In this document: positions 22,819 through 33,905 of the stretch, piece after piece
Layout: each line of letters starts with the position of its first letter
Numbering within the stretch: the first letter of the stretch is position 1
Source of the DNA: Aquatica leii
Taxonomy: Eukaryota > Arthropoda > Insecta > Coleoptera > Lampyridae
Direction of reading: 5' to 3'
Assembly (NCBI GenBank): GCA_035610365.1
Contig: CM069432.1
Coordinates: 2,232,001-2,296,000 of the forward strand
DNA: 64,000 nucleotides
Translations under genes and position numbers: made by a program
The notes under the pieces: generated by a model
The model's input: the letters and a program-made list of their open reading frames with translations, nothing else
Databases searched by the model: none
Told to the model about the DNA's origin: nothing

Positions 22819-23480
22819 TTATTTACCCAGATCAAGTTGACCAGCAATTAGTTTTTTAATTGATATTGTGGCTAAAGAGCTAAGTCGGGATTGAGACATA
22901 CTGCTTTGTAAATATCTTTTGGGAGAGGCTGGGGTGTGAACTAAGAGTAATTCAGGAACTTCGCGTATAGAAGTAATTTGTCTTAATTGAATAAAAAAAC
23001 ATATTTTAAATCTTATTAATTGTAGTCCAAAACTAAAAGAAATATCTGAAGAATAAGCCAATTTCAACAATTTGAAATCAACCAAAATAGTTTCATCAGA
23101 TGATGCGACAGGATATACTACCGATAAACATTTAAAAAGTCTACTTACTTTACGCACGGATTTAAGTTTAATATTTAATTAAGTAAATGCTATGTCAATT
23201 ACTTTATTAAAAAACTTTGACTTTAAAACATTTCTTACTATTTTGAATGGGCTCATCCAGTTTGTCAAAGATTTTTTTACTAGACGCTATCTCTTTTTGG
23301 CAAAACAAGGTTCAATGCTCCATTTAGTTGATAATTTAACTGCCTCGTTTTTAACAATATCCCATTTATTTAATATATACATTTTTTGGAATTGGGTTAG
23401 AAGTAAAGACAGCATCTCTATTGATTGCTCTACATCTTCTTGAGTAGGATTTTGGAGATATTAATATGTTCCAGTACTTT
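22819..23480 (-). pseudogene. hAT transposase relic, DUF4371/ZMYM1-like C-terminus
   Basis: Read from high to low coordinates: DVEQSIEMLSLLLTQFQK, KWDIVKNEAVKLSTKWSI and EPCFAKKR, then after a frameshift SSDETILVDFKLLKLAYSSDI, FSFGLQLIRFK, and finally RYLQSSMSQSRLSSLATISI. This order matches the C-terminal half of DUF4371/ZMYM1-like hAT proteins, whose end is the dimerisation region (typically Y-L-R-S-T-M-x-Q-x-R-L-S-x-L-A). It is broken by at least two frameshifts. The upstream part stops at 23494, where the CMC-like transposon begins. A possible distal hAT terminus lies at 27410-27460. The similarity is by motif pattern rather than strong identity. Confidence 0.6.
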
Positions 23481-24301
23481 ATTTTGTACAATTACACTGG
23501 TCTGCAAAAAAATATTTTTTATTGAGCCCTGACGCTATTCCGGGTGATTCTTATGTAAAATGACGTCTTGAATCCAAATATGTCTTCCGTTTTCTTCCAT
23601 CGCCCACCATTATCGAGGGAGCCCTAAATCTCTAATTTTACCACTTTTCGATAAATTAATTATAATTTATTTATCGAACGATAATAATAATTATAATAAC
23701 ACTGGTCTGCATGAAAATCGGCCTTGATACCATTCTTGACGATTCTTATGTAAAATGACCTCCTGAATCCAAAAATGAGCTCCGTTTTTACCCATCACCC
23801 ACCTATTTTGGGGGGACCCCATTTTTATTTTATTTTTTGCATTTTTTTAGAACTTTAACTTATAGCCGTTAAACATCCCAAAGCAGGTAATAAAATTTTT
23901 ACCAAAGTATATGGCAAAAGTTTTGCTATAAAATGTATATAGAGACAACAATAAAATACAAATATATAAGAACAGTAAAAAAATATCAATAAACAGTTAG
24001 GAAGATTCACTGCACGACGCTGGCGATCTCAATACCACATGCAAGTTTAAACAGGAATTTTCAACAGGCTTGAACTTGCATTACTCTTCTTATTATAGTA
24101 TATCACATTGTTTGCTTAACTGCTTCGATCAGTACATCTATAGATGTTGCAGAGTTAACTTGTCGACGTTTTAAACGTGGTGGATTTTGTGTTCATTTTT
24201 GTTCATTTGTGTAAAACAGTAAAACTACTTTTACTCCGGATTTTTTCAAGTGACTAAGTGTGATTTTTGGTTAATGTCGGGCGTTGAATTACAGTTTAAT
24301 T

Positions 24302-25979
24302 ATGCCACGCGAGTGTAAAAATCATCTCGATAGCTTTTGCTATGTCTGCGGGGAATTAACTTTAAAAGCGCAACGAAAACCCCTTTCTCCGCTTGTTAAA
24401 ACAGCTTATAAATTGTACTTTGATTGTCAAGTCAGCGACCAGGACAAGACTTGGGCTCCATCAGTTTGCTGTACGACTTGTTACAGTAGTTTGACCAAAT
24501 GGCTCAAAGGTACCCGTAAATCAATGCCATTTGCTGTGCCCATGGTTTGGCGTGAACCTCGCTGTCATCTTACAGATTGTTACTTTTGTATGACTTTCAC
24601 CGTCGGGTTTTCGAGCAAAAGTAAGCATTCAGTATCCCAATATTCCGTCAGCTCTAAGACCTATTCCTCATAACAATACTTTGCCAATTCCAGAGCCCCC
24701 AAACACTTATACTCTAGAGCCGGAAATTGATTTAAAAGACTCTGAGCCACAACCTGGGGCTTCGAATGATACGTTCAATGATGATGAAGAGTATTCCGCA
24801 GATTTAGTTTCTCGGCAACCTCACCTCCTCACTCAATCGGAATTAAATGATCTTGTCAGGGATTTGCAGTTACCCAAGACTAAATCTCAGCTCCTAGGAT
24901 CGCGACTTCAACAGTGGAATCTCTTAGAAAAGGGAGTAAAAATATCTTCTTACAGAACCAGACAAGCAACCCTGAAATGTCTTTTCTCAGAAGATAAAGG
25001 TTTAGTGTTCTGCCCTAATGCAAATTTATTGATGACAGAACTACAGATGCCATGTGACCCAGACAAATGAAGACTGTTTATAGACTCATCAAAAACAAGC
25101 TTAAAAGTTGTCCTGTTGGCAAATAGGAATGACTTCCCATCAGTTCCAGTTGCATACTCTGTTGATATGAAGGAAACGTACGAAAACATCTTTAGAATCC
25201 TTGATAAAATTAGTTATCATGATTATAAGTGGAAACTTTGCGCTGACTTAAAAGTTGTTGCTCTACTCACGGACCTGCAATCAGGATTCACAAAATATTG
25301 CTGCTTCCTTTGTGAATGGGATAGCCGAGCCCGAGATAAACATTAAATCGTACGGGACTGGCCTCTGCGAGAAAATCTTATTCCTGGTCACAAAAATGTC
25401 GCCCACAATCATTTGGTTCCGAAGGAAAATATTTACTTACCACCTTTACACATCAAACTTGGATTGATCAAGCAGTTTGTGAAAGCAGTTAACATGACAG
25501 GTGGCGCATTTCAATTTTTGAAAACTAAATTTCCTCGTCTTAGCGAAGTTAAAATTAAAGAAGGCGTTTTTGTTGGTCCCCAAATTAGACAACTCTTCCA
25601 AGATTCGACGTTTATTGAACACCTAAATCGAAAAGAAAAACTAGCTTGGCTTGCATTTCAAAACACTTGTAAGAACTTCCTGGGTAACCACAAAAATAAA
25701 GATTATGTCGCTCACGTCGAGGAACTGCTTTTAGCGTACAAGGACATAAGATGTAACAAGTCTCTTAAAGTTCACTTCCTTCACTCGCATCTGAACTTTT
25801 TTCCTGAAAATTTAGGAGCAGTCTCGGATGAACACGAGGAACGGTTCCATCAAAACATCGCTAAGCTGGAGAAGAGATTTTCAGGGAAGTGGAATGCAAG
25901 TATGTTGGCGAAGTACTGCTGGTTTTTGAAACGAGAGAGCTGTACCTCAGGGTATAAAAGGAAAGCAAGCACCAAGTAA
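24302..25979 (+). pseudogene. Transposase of CMC-like element, three lesions
   Basis: Begins MPRECKNHLDSFCYVCGE, with a cysteine-rich N-terminus that looks zinc-binding: CYVCGE, then CCTTCY, then CYFC around residue 100. A conserved hinge has WLKGTRKSMPFAVPMVWREP. The middle contains HLLTQSELNDLVRDL and LGSRLQQWNLL. The catalytic-looking part has LFIDSSK, CADLKVVALL followed by a CCFLCEWDSR knuckle, LPPLHIKLGL, and near the end FLHSHLNFFPENLGAVSDEHEERFHQ. That arrangement (D, D plus CxxC, then H/E block) resembles CMC-type transposases. Defects are one frameshift near 24628 and stops at 25068-25070 (tga where a tryptophan is expected) and 25344-25346. Full length without them would be about 559 residues. 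The start at 24302 is preferred over an ATG 18 bp upstream, because MPR is where similarity begins. Confidence 0.75.
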
Positions 25980-26061
25980 CGATGAATATCTTTTTATTTA
26001 TTACTGTTTATAGCTAAAATAGTTCTTTTTTCCATTTAAATAAAATGCATGTCCATATATT

Positions 26062-26280
26062 TATTATTATAATAATTATTATAATTATTATTATCGTTCG
26101 ATAAATAAATTATAATTAATTTATCGAAAAGTGGTAAAATTAGAGATTTGGGGCTCCCTCGAAAATGGTGGGTGATGGAAGAAAACGGAAGACATATTTG
26201 GATTCAGGACGTCATTTTACATAAGAATCACCCGGAATAGTGTCAGGGCTCGATAAAAAATATTTTTTTGCAGACCAGTG
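26062..26280. repeat. Right terminal inverted repeat of CMC-like element
   Basis: Inverse complement of 23495-23699 with few differences, for example cagggctcgat against attgagccctg. Contains tttggattcaggacgtcat and ggtgggtgatggaag as landmarks. Confidence 0.85.
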
Positions 26281-26639
26281 CTATTTGAAGTATTTTCACA
26301 GTATTCATATTGAAGTATTTTGCTATTAAATACATTAGCACAGCCAAAAACTTTTTTAATAATCAGAACAATATTAAAATAACATTAGTGATAGTAGCAT
26401 TAGTATAGGCAATACTTTATATAAATATTTGATATAAGAAATTTTAGAATTATTAGCTTGTGTAAGATATCAATTCTCTAAAAATGCATTTTAAGTATTA
26501 GATACATTTAAAATTTGAAATAAATGCCAATCTGACGTACCGTACTTATTATTATTTACAGATCACTAAGCTTAAATTTTTATTATTTTATTGAACTATG
26601 TAAGTATTAAATTAGAATGCTTTATTTGCTTCAAACCTC

Positions 26640-26940
26640 TTAAGCGGTCATTTTGGTTGAAGGCGAGTGTACACTTTAGTGTCCATCAGATATTCATATT
26701 AAGTACTATGAACTTCTGGTGCACATCCATAGAACGTCCAGATGTCACAACTTTAAATGTTCATACGACATCTACACAAAGATGTTCTATGGACATCCAC
26801 ATAAAGAGGTTTCATGGATATCCATGAAAAAATTTGTTAATGCATAAGTATAAATTTTAAAGAAGCTAACAATAATCATTTGTGGATGTCCATAAGATAT
26901 CATTTTTAATATATCTTAGGGATATCGAAGCAATAACATT
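26640..26940. repeat. Cluster of GGAYATCC palindrome-like motifs
   Basis: Variants of atggacatcca or atggatatccat and their complements occur at least five times within 300 bp (near 26725, 26790, 26815, 26885 and 26930), often next to atagaac or agatatc. They do not form a regular tandem array. Confidence 0.5.
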
Positions 26941-27399
26941 CATTGAAATCTGATGTCATGTACTATATGAGGTCTTAAAACAAAATTTATTCAATCAACT
27001 TAAGATAAGTTAGCGAGTGGATTGACGCTCAAAACATGCTAATTTTAGACGACAGATAATATCACTCGAGCTGGCAAATAAACAAAAAATGTTTTTCTTT
27101 TTAACGAAATTTTCATGCACTTAATCAACTGTGATTCAAAAATTTATGCATAGAAACAAACATGAAAAGAAAATTCATAGAATAAACCGAAATTATGATT
27201 ACTATGTACAATATTTTTTTATGTAGTAGCATACGTCGCGCTCTTTCTTTAACGAAGTGATAACATTACACGTCTATAAACATTATCCGTGATTCCAATA
27301 TGCGGCGTGCACCGTATTTGTAATAGCCACGCTTGCAATGTAATAAAATGATAGTATCTCAACACTAATTACTATTTTTTTAATGACTATTATTTGCCT

Positions 27400-27460
27400 C
27401 CCTGCCGCTCCCAAGACGTGCCGCCGGGGTACCCCTCGCACCCAGCTAGGCGCGGCCCTG
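27400..27460 (-). mobile_element. Candidate hAT terminus
   Basis: A sharp GC-rich patch which, read on the minus strand from 27460, starts CAGGGCCGCGCCTAG and continues with ggtgcgaggggtaccccggc. CAGGGCC followed by GC-rich sequence is the usual end of DUF4371/ZMYM-type hAT elements, and the orientation fits the hAT relic at 22.8-23.5 kb. No matching 8-bp duplication was found for catttgaa at 27461-27468. Confidence 0.4.
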
Positions 27461-27469
27461 CATTTGAAA

Positions 27470-29700
27470 ATGAGACCATTAAGTGGAGAGAAACTCAAAT
27501 GCGGGTATAGATCACGTATTTGTTATATGGCAGCACTAAAACAGTGTTTTTTTACCATTTTCACATAAAATACACTTTTAACTACGTAAGCTGCTCGTAA
27601 TTTTTTTTCTCAGACGTCCTAGATAAGACATGTACTTAACGTCGTTTTGGTTTAAAAAAAATAATTACAGAGTTCCATTTAGAGTGTATTCAACAGAAGC
27701 CTGCTTTTTGGTTGGAAATGTTCAGAGGACCTCTTAAGCTAGAAACCGTCCTGGCGCCCTTTCGATTTTAATGTTTACTTTTGTAACACATTGTTCGACA
27801 TTTTTATAATTTCATATAAGTTTTAGTTATTCATTTACAGTGTTTTCTTCATTCGTGGTAATATGTTTTCTACAACATAATTTTCATATTCGGGCTAGTG
27901 GTAGTATGCAAAAGAATTCTTTTGTCGTAAGTAAATTTATATAAGCTACTTTAATTTGATCACATGCCGTTCAAAATGATATTAAATAAAGACTAAAACA
28001 GTTTTATTATTTATTTATGTAACAAACAATTATAATAAACGAATTCTGGAGTTAAAAATAATAATAATAATTTAATTTAAACAAAGTTTAAATAGAGTTT
28101 TTGTCTTCTATACTGATGCTGCATTGTTATTTTTAATAGAACAAAATATTTTTCTGTTTTTTATATTATACCCAAGTGGCTTATCTTGACACTTTACTCC
28201 GCCTGAAAGCGTCTGAAAGTTTGCCCAATTCGCTTTACCTGCAAGATCGAGTTTATTGGTTGTCCGCAAATTCCCCACGTACATTTTTAATTTAATAATA
28301 CATTTGTAAAATCGCAATTCTTTTTCTCAATCCAAATTCACAGGTTTTTTTTTAATCAAAATAAATGACTCTTGTTCTAATTTACTATTAAAAGAAAAGT
28401 CACTAAACGTTTTTGTGTGTGCAACCCTTATTTTGCGATAGTAAATGCGTCTACACAACCGTAAAAAATATTTTCCAAAACCGTAACGAAAAAGCACTGT
28501 CAGTTTTTGCTAAATACAGTACGAAAATTAACTAAACAAATATAAATAATTAACAGAAAATTAAAATAAATTAGCTTCTTGCAGTTTTTTAATTCAATTA
28601 AAATATACTTACATAGTTCGCATATACAGAATTAATGTTTTAATTTCTTATAAACAAAAACAAAATATAATAGCTATGTAAAAATAGAGTTATTTTTCCA
28701 TACTAAATTTACTCTATGAGATGGCTCTGCATTCATATTCATTTAAGTTATTTACATCATTTATTAATATAAAGCTATAGGTTTGTTAATGCATATGTGG
28801 ACGTACATTAGAGAGTTTTTCCACTGCTGATTAGCCCCAAAAGAACGCAACGGCCGTCCAGTGGTTCACGCTAATGGCATTTTTACATTTGCAATGACAT
28901 TGTTTACCTTATAATGTTATACGTTGTAATTTTGTCCTGCGATATATTCAAACGTTATTTGAATAACGGGTCTGTAAAATCAGCTTGTCAACGTTTCCAC
29001 CTCTGTAACAATCTTCAAATATATAAACAAATTAATTTATTAAGTTTAAATGTGTGAATCGTACTATGTAAGTCATGTGCTGACGACAACCCATTACACG
29101 TTCCATAAAACATTTGCCAACTGTGGTTTTATGTTTTATATGCTAATAATTTCCTATTATATATATATACTGTAACTTGTTTTAAAGCACGACAAATGTT
29201 TATATTAAAAGTATAGCGATAAATATTGTACGTTACGTTTTCATTCAAAGTATCACATTTAATCACATCATAAAAGTGAAGTGTAGACATTACAAAATAT
29301 ATTTTCCGCGAAACTGGTATATGTTCGTAGTATATAACTGACTTTGACAAGTATGAGAAATCGACAGCATAACGTTCATTTTTATATTCATAGAAAAATA
29401 TATAGAAAACAAGTATAACGATCAGAAAAAAACTTTTATACCAACATGCAACATACTTTTCAACAACGGTAAAGAGTTAATCACTGGCACATTAAACCTT
29501 GATCGACTAACTGTAATAATAAACATTTAAACAAAATATTTATACATTAGAAAAACAATCTTCAGTAAACGCATTTTTAAATGTTTAAGTAATTTGCATT
29601 AAGAGCAAAGAAATAGGATAATTAGTAACATTGCTATTAATTTTTACATTATTTATTTTACACAACACATTTGTTATGGACGATAATATTCCGAAAAAAA
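27470..29700. other. AT-rich stretch, nothing recognised
   Basis: No coding similarity was seen. An isolated TGGCGCCC at 27752-27759 repeats the octamer seen at 17093, again without LTR context. Confidence 0.35.
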
Positions 29701-29703
29701 TTA

Positions 29704-29975
29704 CTACGAGGGTTATTCGGAAACTAAGATCCGAATTGTCGTAGCTAATCCAATGTCGCGCAAACATTGAAACACGCATGCGTAGCAACTTCCGGCATGA
29801 TTTGCTCGTCAAACAACGCCATTTGCATTGGTATTGTTGCAGTGTGATACTTCAAAATGTTGAAAACAATCGATCAACCTGCCGAGTGTGAAATACGATC
29901 AGTTTTTGACAGCAAAGAATGTTTCAGCAGCGGAAATTCATAGACAGATAAGCGACGTGTATAGCCCAAAGAAAA
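29704..29975 (+). mobile_element. Mariner 5' end fragment
   Basis: Starts after TA with cgagggttattcggaaac, the usual look of mariner termini, and about 150 bp later enters a transposase start: MLKTIDQPAECEIRSV, then after a frameshift FDSKECFSSGN overlapping an NVSAAEIHRQIS-type sequence in another frame. The similarity ends near 29970. It is a different mariner lineage from the relic at 0.5-1.5 kb. Confidence 0.65.
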
Positions 29976-31138
29976 ACTATTAAAAATGGCGAATACACCC
30001 ATTTTCGGTTTCTTTATCAGACTCATATTTTGATAAAACCAATACCATACCAAATTACTAGGACTTTTGTTTCGCGAGTTATCGTGGGTACATCGTTACA
30101 CGCAGACAATTTTTTTTGTCAAAAATACTTTTTTCTGATTCAGGAGATCTTAAAACGTGAAATTATACAAAAAAAATTTTTAGGCAACGGCGCATTTTAA
30201 TGTGTTTCTATTTAGATCAGTAGTTTCCTAAATAGCCTTTACGGACCCGCACGAGTCCGCAGAAGCATTCAGGGAGTCCGCGCAAAGCTTAATATGAAAT
30301 TTAAAAATTGTGACACATTTTTATTAATAGAAAGTAAGAAAGTAATATATAAACATATACAAGTGCATAAAATACAAATAATAACAAGTATAGCGGTGAA
30401 TCAGGTCTATATATACAGACTTATACAGGATTCGCAATAGAGTCGATACCATTACCAACTAGTCTATAATATGAACTATAAAAAAAATGTGCAGCTAATC
30501 AACAACTTAGCACTGTGTTATGCGTGATGTGAAGTGCATACAACAAATTTTCCTAGTCTTGGACGAAAAGAAGTATAATTTTTTGTATTGTTGCGCTGAT
30601 AGCGTACTTTCGTTACGTAAGTAAATTATTAGGAAACGAAGTTTTACTTTTAGTTTATGTGAGATTCATAAAAGAAAAATTTTTTGAAGAATTGTTATTT
30701 ACTAAATGTCTGGAAACTGACACAGTGAAACGTTGTTTACTGAATTAAAAAGATTTTTTTGTGTAAAAGTTATACTCTTGACTAATATCATCTCCGTTGC
30801 TACAGAGACGGTGCTTTGGAAATGATAGGATGACGCTGAAGCTTTTTGGCACACTTAAAACAAGTTATACCAAATGTGTTATCGGTACATTGTGTCATTC
30901 ATCGACATCATTTGGTCGCAAAAAACCTTAGTGAACGTTTGCATGTATCACTACATTATGTCATTAGAGGAGTTGATAAAATCAAAAGGAATTCCTTAAA
31001 TGAGAGATTATTTGCTCAACTTTGTTTGAAAGATGATGATGATTATAATCGTTTACTACTTAACGCAGAAGTGCGTTGGTTATCTAAAGGTGTTTGTTTT
31101 GATTCAATGTTGGAATTCCTGGAGAGTAAAGAAATAAT

Positions 31139-32430
31139 GGACACGTTCAGCCGAGTCACCAGTTGAACATGGTGAGTTGTTAATTCTCCTGAACACGTTT
31201 GTCGAGTTTTGGTTGGTTGTCACCAATGCTCACCAAGGCTACCAAAATAATTTTACGGTGACGGTGACTTTACAATTTTTCAAAGTTCTTTGTTGTGATT
31301 ATTATTATTATAAATAAAATGAATAATACTTCAAAAGATTACGTTATTGTTAATAACAGGCTGTTGTCAAAGAGAACAGGTATGTAGGTATACAAAGAAA
31401 AAAATAAGTCATACAAATTTGTATTTAATTTGCTTTCAGCTGCAATTTAGAAGTTGTTTGCAGTTGCAAAAAATAAGTGTATTAATACAATGGGCCCGAC
31501 AGGTATAGTACGCATATTATTACTGAAAATTTCTTTAAATGTAGTAGTCTATTGTTTTTGTTAGATATTACTAAAAATATACCTTCGATTGTCGAAGAAT
31601 AAATAGAAAAGGGTGAAAAAATACAAGAAAAAATCAGAAAGTGAGAATTTTCTATAGGACAAAACTTCCGTAATCCAAGAATGAAAAAGAAACTACTGTG
31701 GGACAAAATCACAAAAGCATTTGAAGAAAGCGGATATGCAAATGTTGATGTCGTTCAGAAATATAGGGACATGAAAAACACTTTCAAGAAAATTAAAGAG
31801 AATAATAAAATAAGTGTTACCGAGCGTGGACAAATAAATTGAAAGCATTTTGATCCCTTTCAAGAGCTATTTGCTTGCGATAAAACGATTCATATGCCAA
31901 CAGTAATGTCTACAATTTCAAGTGATGGTGAGGATGAAGAAGGTCCATCGTGTTTAGAAAACATTAAATGTAATGTATCTCCCATTTCTTCTGACAGCAC
32001 TAAAGCACTAAAGATGAAATTATACAGGGTCGTACCCAGTACCCGTTTAGACAACTAACAAAAACAGTTAGCTTTAGAAGAAGCACGTTTAGAGGAATTC
32101 ACGGCAATTCGTTTAAAAATTGCAGAAAGTAATAAACTAAATCGGGAAAAATTAGAATTGCTAAGACAACATCTAAATACTTGTAACAAGGCATAACATA
32201 ATAAAGTACATTATAAAGTTGTATCTATAATATCTCTTCCACTCATATCTTCATGTTCATAGTCTTCATTAATATTTAAAATCATATCAATATTATCTAT
32301 TTGTTCTGGTACCTAAAAGTCTTCAATCTGACAACCTTATTCCGTACAGGTGATTTTAACATGTTGACTTTCACCAAACTGCAAACAAGTTTGCGGTTCA
32401 AGTCGACCGGTGAGTCGGCTGAACGTGCTC
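31139..32430 (+). mobile_element. Harbinger-like non-autonomous insertion in hAT A
   Basis: Tips are inverse copies: left cacgttcagccgagtcacc (31143 on) and right ggtgagtcggctgaacgtg (ending near 32428). The unit interrupts hAT transposase A exactly between SKEIM and IDIAC. It encodes only a Myb/SANT-like protein and no transposase, so any movement would have needed help from a full PIF/Harbinger element. The usual TWA target duplication was not evident. Confidence 0.65.
31600..32196 (+). pseudogene. Myb/SANT-like DNA-binding protein of Harbinger-like unit
   Basis: The frame from GQNFRNPRMKKKLLWDKITK (the ATG shown is at 31681) to the stop at 32194-32196 is continuous except for two nonsense codons (tga near 31840, where W is expected, and taa near 32056). 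The N-terminal part has the tri-helical Myb/SANT-like pattern W-x-x-I ... Y-x-x-x-K-x-x-F-K-K-I-K. The middle is acidic and serine-rich. The C-terminal third is a charged helix (QKQLALEEARLEEFTAIRLK) that could form a coiled coil. In PIF/Harbinger elements such proteins accompany the transposase and help it reach DNA. Its true start is uncertain. Confidence 0.65.
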
Positions 32431-33212
32431 ATTGACATCGCTTGTATGAATAATTTATTTGCTAGATTATCGAGACGAATTTGAAACTACAAGGTGATAC
32501 ATTGCATTTAATCAAAGCTAAAAGTATAATATCTGCGTTTGTTGCAAAACTTTTACAGCACAAACAAAACTTGCGAAGAGGAGAATGTTCTCAGTTTACA
32601 AATCTTTTAAAATTACGAAATAGGGATAAAGATTTGTTTGCTTTTTGTCAGCATTTAACGGTGCTTCATTCGGACCTTAACAAAAGATTTGAAGACGTAT
32701 ATATTTGAATATTCCCGACCCTTTTGCAAGTAGTCACAAATACAGATGAATACATAGCAGAGACATTGAATTATCCATAAAAGAGGAGCTGAAATCAATG
32801 TATAACCAAGCATACGACATCTGGTTACAAAAACAGATCTCAATTTTATATCTAGCATTATGGGTTATTGTACAAAAGCCTTTCTATATATTAAAATTAA
32901 AATTTTTTATTATTGCTAAAGTGGAACCAGTAAATTTTTACACATGACAGTCGATGTACGTAGAGATAAATTGCATAACAATTTGTTATTATTATTTTAT
33001 TTTAACATTTTTTGTCATGTTACTTTCAAATTTCCTTAAAGTTCCATCATATCAATACCTTAAGTAACATTCATAACATTCCCCTTCTCACATTCATTTA
33101 TAATGGCTGTACGTCTATGTCTGCCATAAAATCTAAGACCATACGATTTAAATTTGACTTTGATTTTTTAATATACAGCTGCTAGACTTTATGTCTTATT
33201 TAAATAGATTAA

Positions 33213-33664
33213 ATAGTAATGTCAACAGAGGACAGTTCCCCAATTTGTCACAGACAAACTGCCAGAAAAACGACGTTTCAACCTGCCCACTATTCAGATT
33301 CTGAAACTAGGTTTGAGGATGTTTTGACTATGGTAATACCACCGTGGATAATTAACCCATATGGTGAAATAGAAGAAACGAATGTCATAATACAAGAAGA
33401 ACTGACTGAACTAAGTACAAACGAAAAACTTAAGGTTCAGCGTAAAAACGGATATCAGCAATTCTAACTGCAAAACAACATTTAATTTCCTTTACATCGT
33501 CATACCTAGTGGAAAGGGGGTTTAGCGCTGTTACCAATCTTCTAACAAAAAAAAGAAACAGACTGGATATCATTAGCCGAGGATTTTTAAGACTAAACCT
33601 TACAAAATTGACGCCATATGTTGATAATTTATTATTAAAGCATCAGGTTCATGCTTCTCACTAA
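33213..33664 (+). pseudogene. hAT transposase B C-terminal fragment
   Basis: Opens with SETRFEDVLTM, then IPPWIINPYGEIEETN and QEELTELSTNEKLKVQ, a stop after NGYQQF, then SSYLVERGFSAVTNLLTKKRN, DIISRGFLRLNLTKL and a stop after VHASH. This is the hAT dimerisation domain and the 100 residues before it. It overlaps hAT A in family position (IP-W-INPF block) but is clearly diverged in sequence, so it comes from a different hAT lineage or an old duplicate. A few codons between QQF and the SSYLVERGFSAV block are lost. Confidence 0.8.
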
Positions 33665-33905
33665 AAACATTTACTTATTGCTTAGTTTATTTTATGTTTA
33701 TTTTATGTTACGTATATTTTATACCTTGTGTCCCACGCAGGTACCCCATGGGATTTCACATGGGAAAATTGAAATTATTTTATTCCCGAACTGAAAAATC
33801 GCAAAAATTTTGACGCAGATTTAAAGTGGCACTTAAAAAGTTTCTAAAAACAATTTTTTGATTATAATTTGATAATTAATAAACGAATTACAGCCATTTG
33901 AAATT

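Larger units (their letters stand above)
23495..26280 (+). mobile_element. CMC-like (CACTA/Chapaev-like) DNA transposon
   Basis: The element starts CACTGGTCTGCA at 23495 and ends with its inverse complement TGCAGACCAGTG (26269-26280). The terminal inverted repeats run about 205-220 bp (23495-23699 and about 26062-26280). They end internally in an AT-rich palindrome around tcgataaattaattat. Flanking trinucleotides are tta and cta, a near-match for a 3-bp target duplication. A second, diverged copy of the left terminus begins at 23700. The transposase gene spans 24302-25979. Superfamily placement rests on the CACTG tip and catalytic layout and is provisional; the protein family itself I know as a multi-copy unnamed family in cnidarians and arthropods. 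Confidence 0.7.
30798..32880 (+). pseudogene. hAT transposase A, split by insertion
   Basis: The part before the insertion (30798-31138) reads FLAHLKQVIPN, VHCVIHRHHLVAKNLSERLH, DKIKRNSLNERLFAQLC and NAEVRWLSKGVCFDSMLEFL, the catalytic-core C-terminal portion of ZBED/Buster-type hAT transposases. After the insertion (32431 on) it resumes with DIACMNNLFARL, LKLQGDTLHLIKAKS, SAFVAKLLQHK, and an IPDPF-SS block followed by WLQKQIS and LALWVIVQK. The frame is open within segments but changes between them. The first catalytic motifs and the BED zinc finger are not recognisable upstream of 30798. The final dimerisation motif of this copy is missing; the one at 33.5 kb belongs to a distinct fragment. 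Confidence 0.8.
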
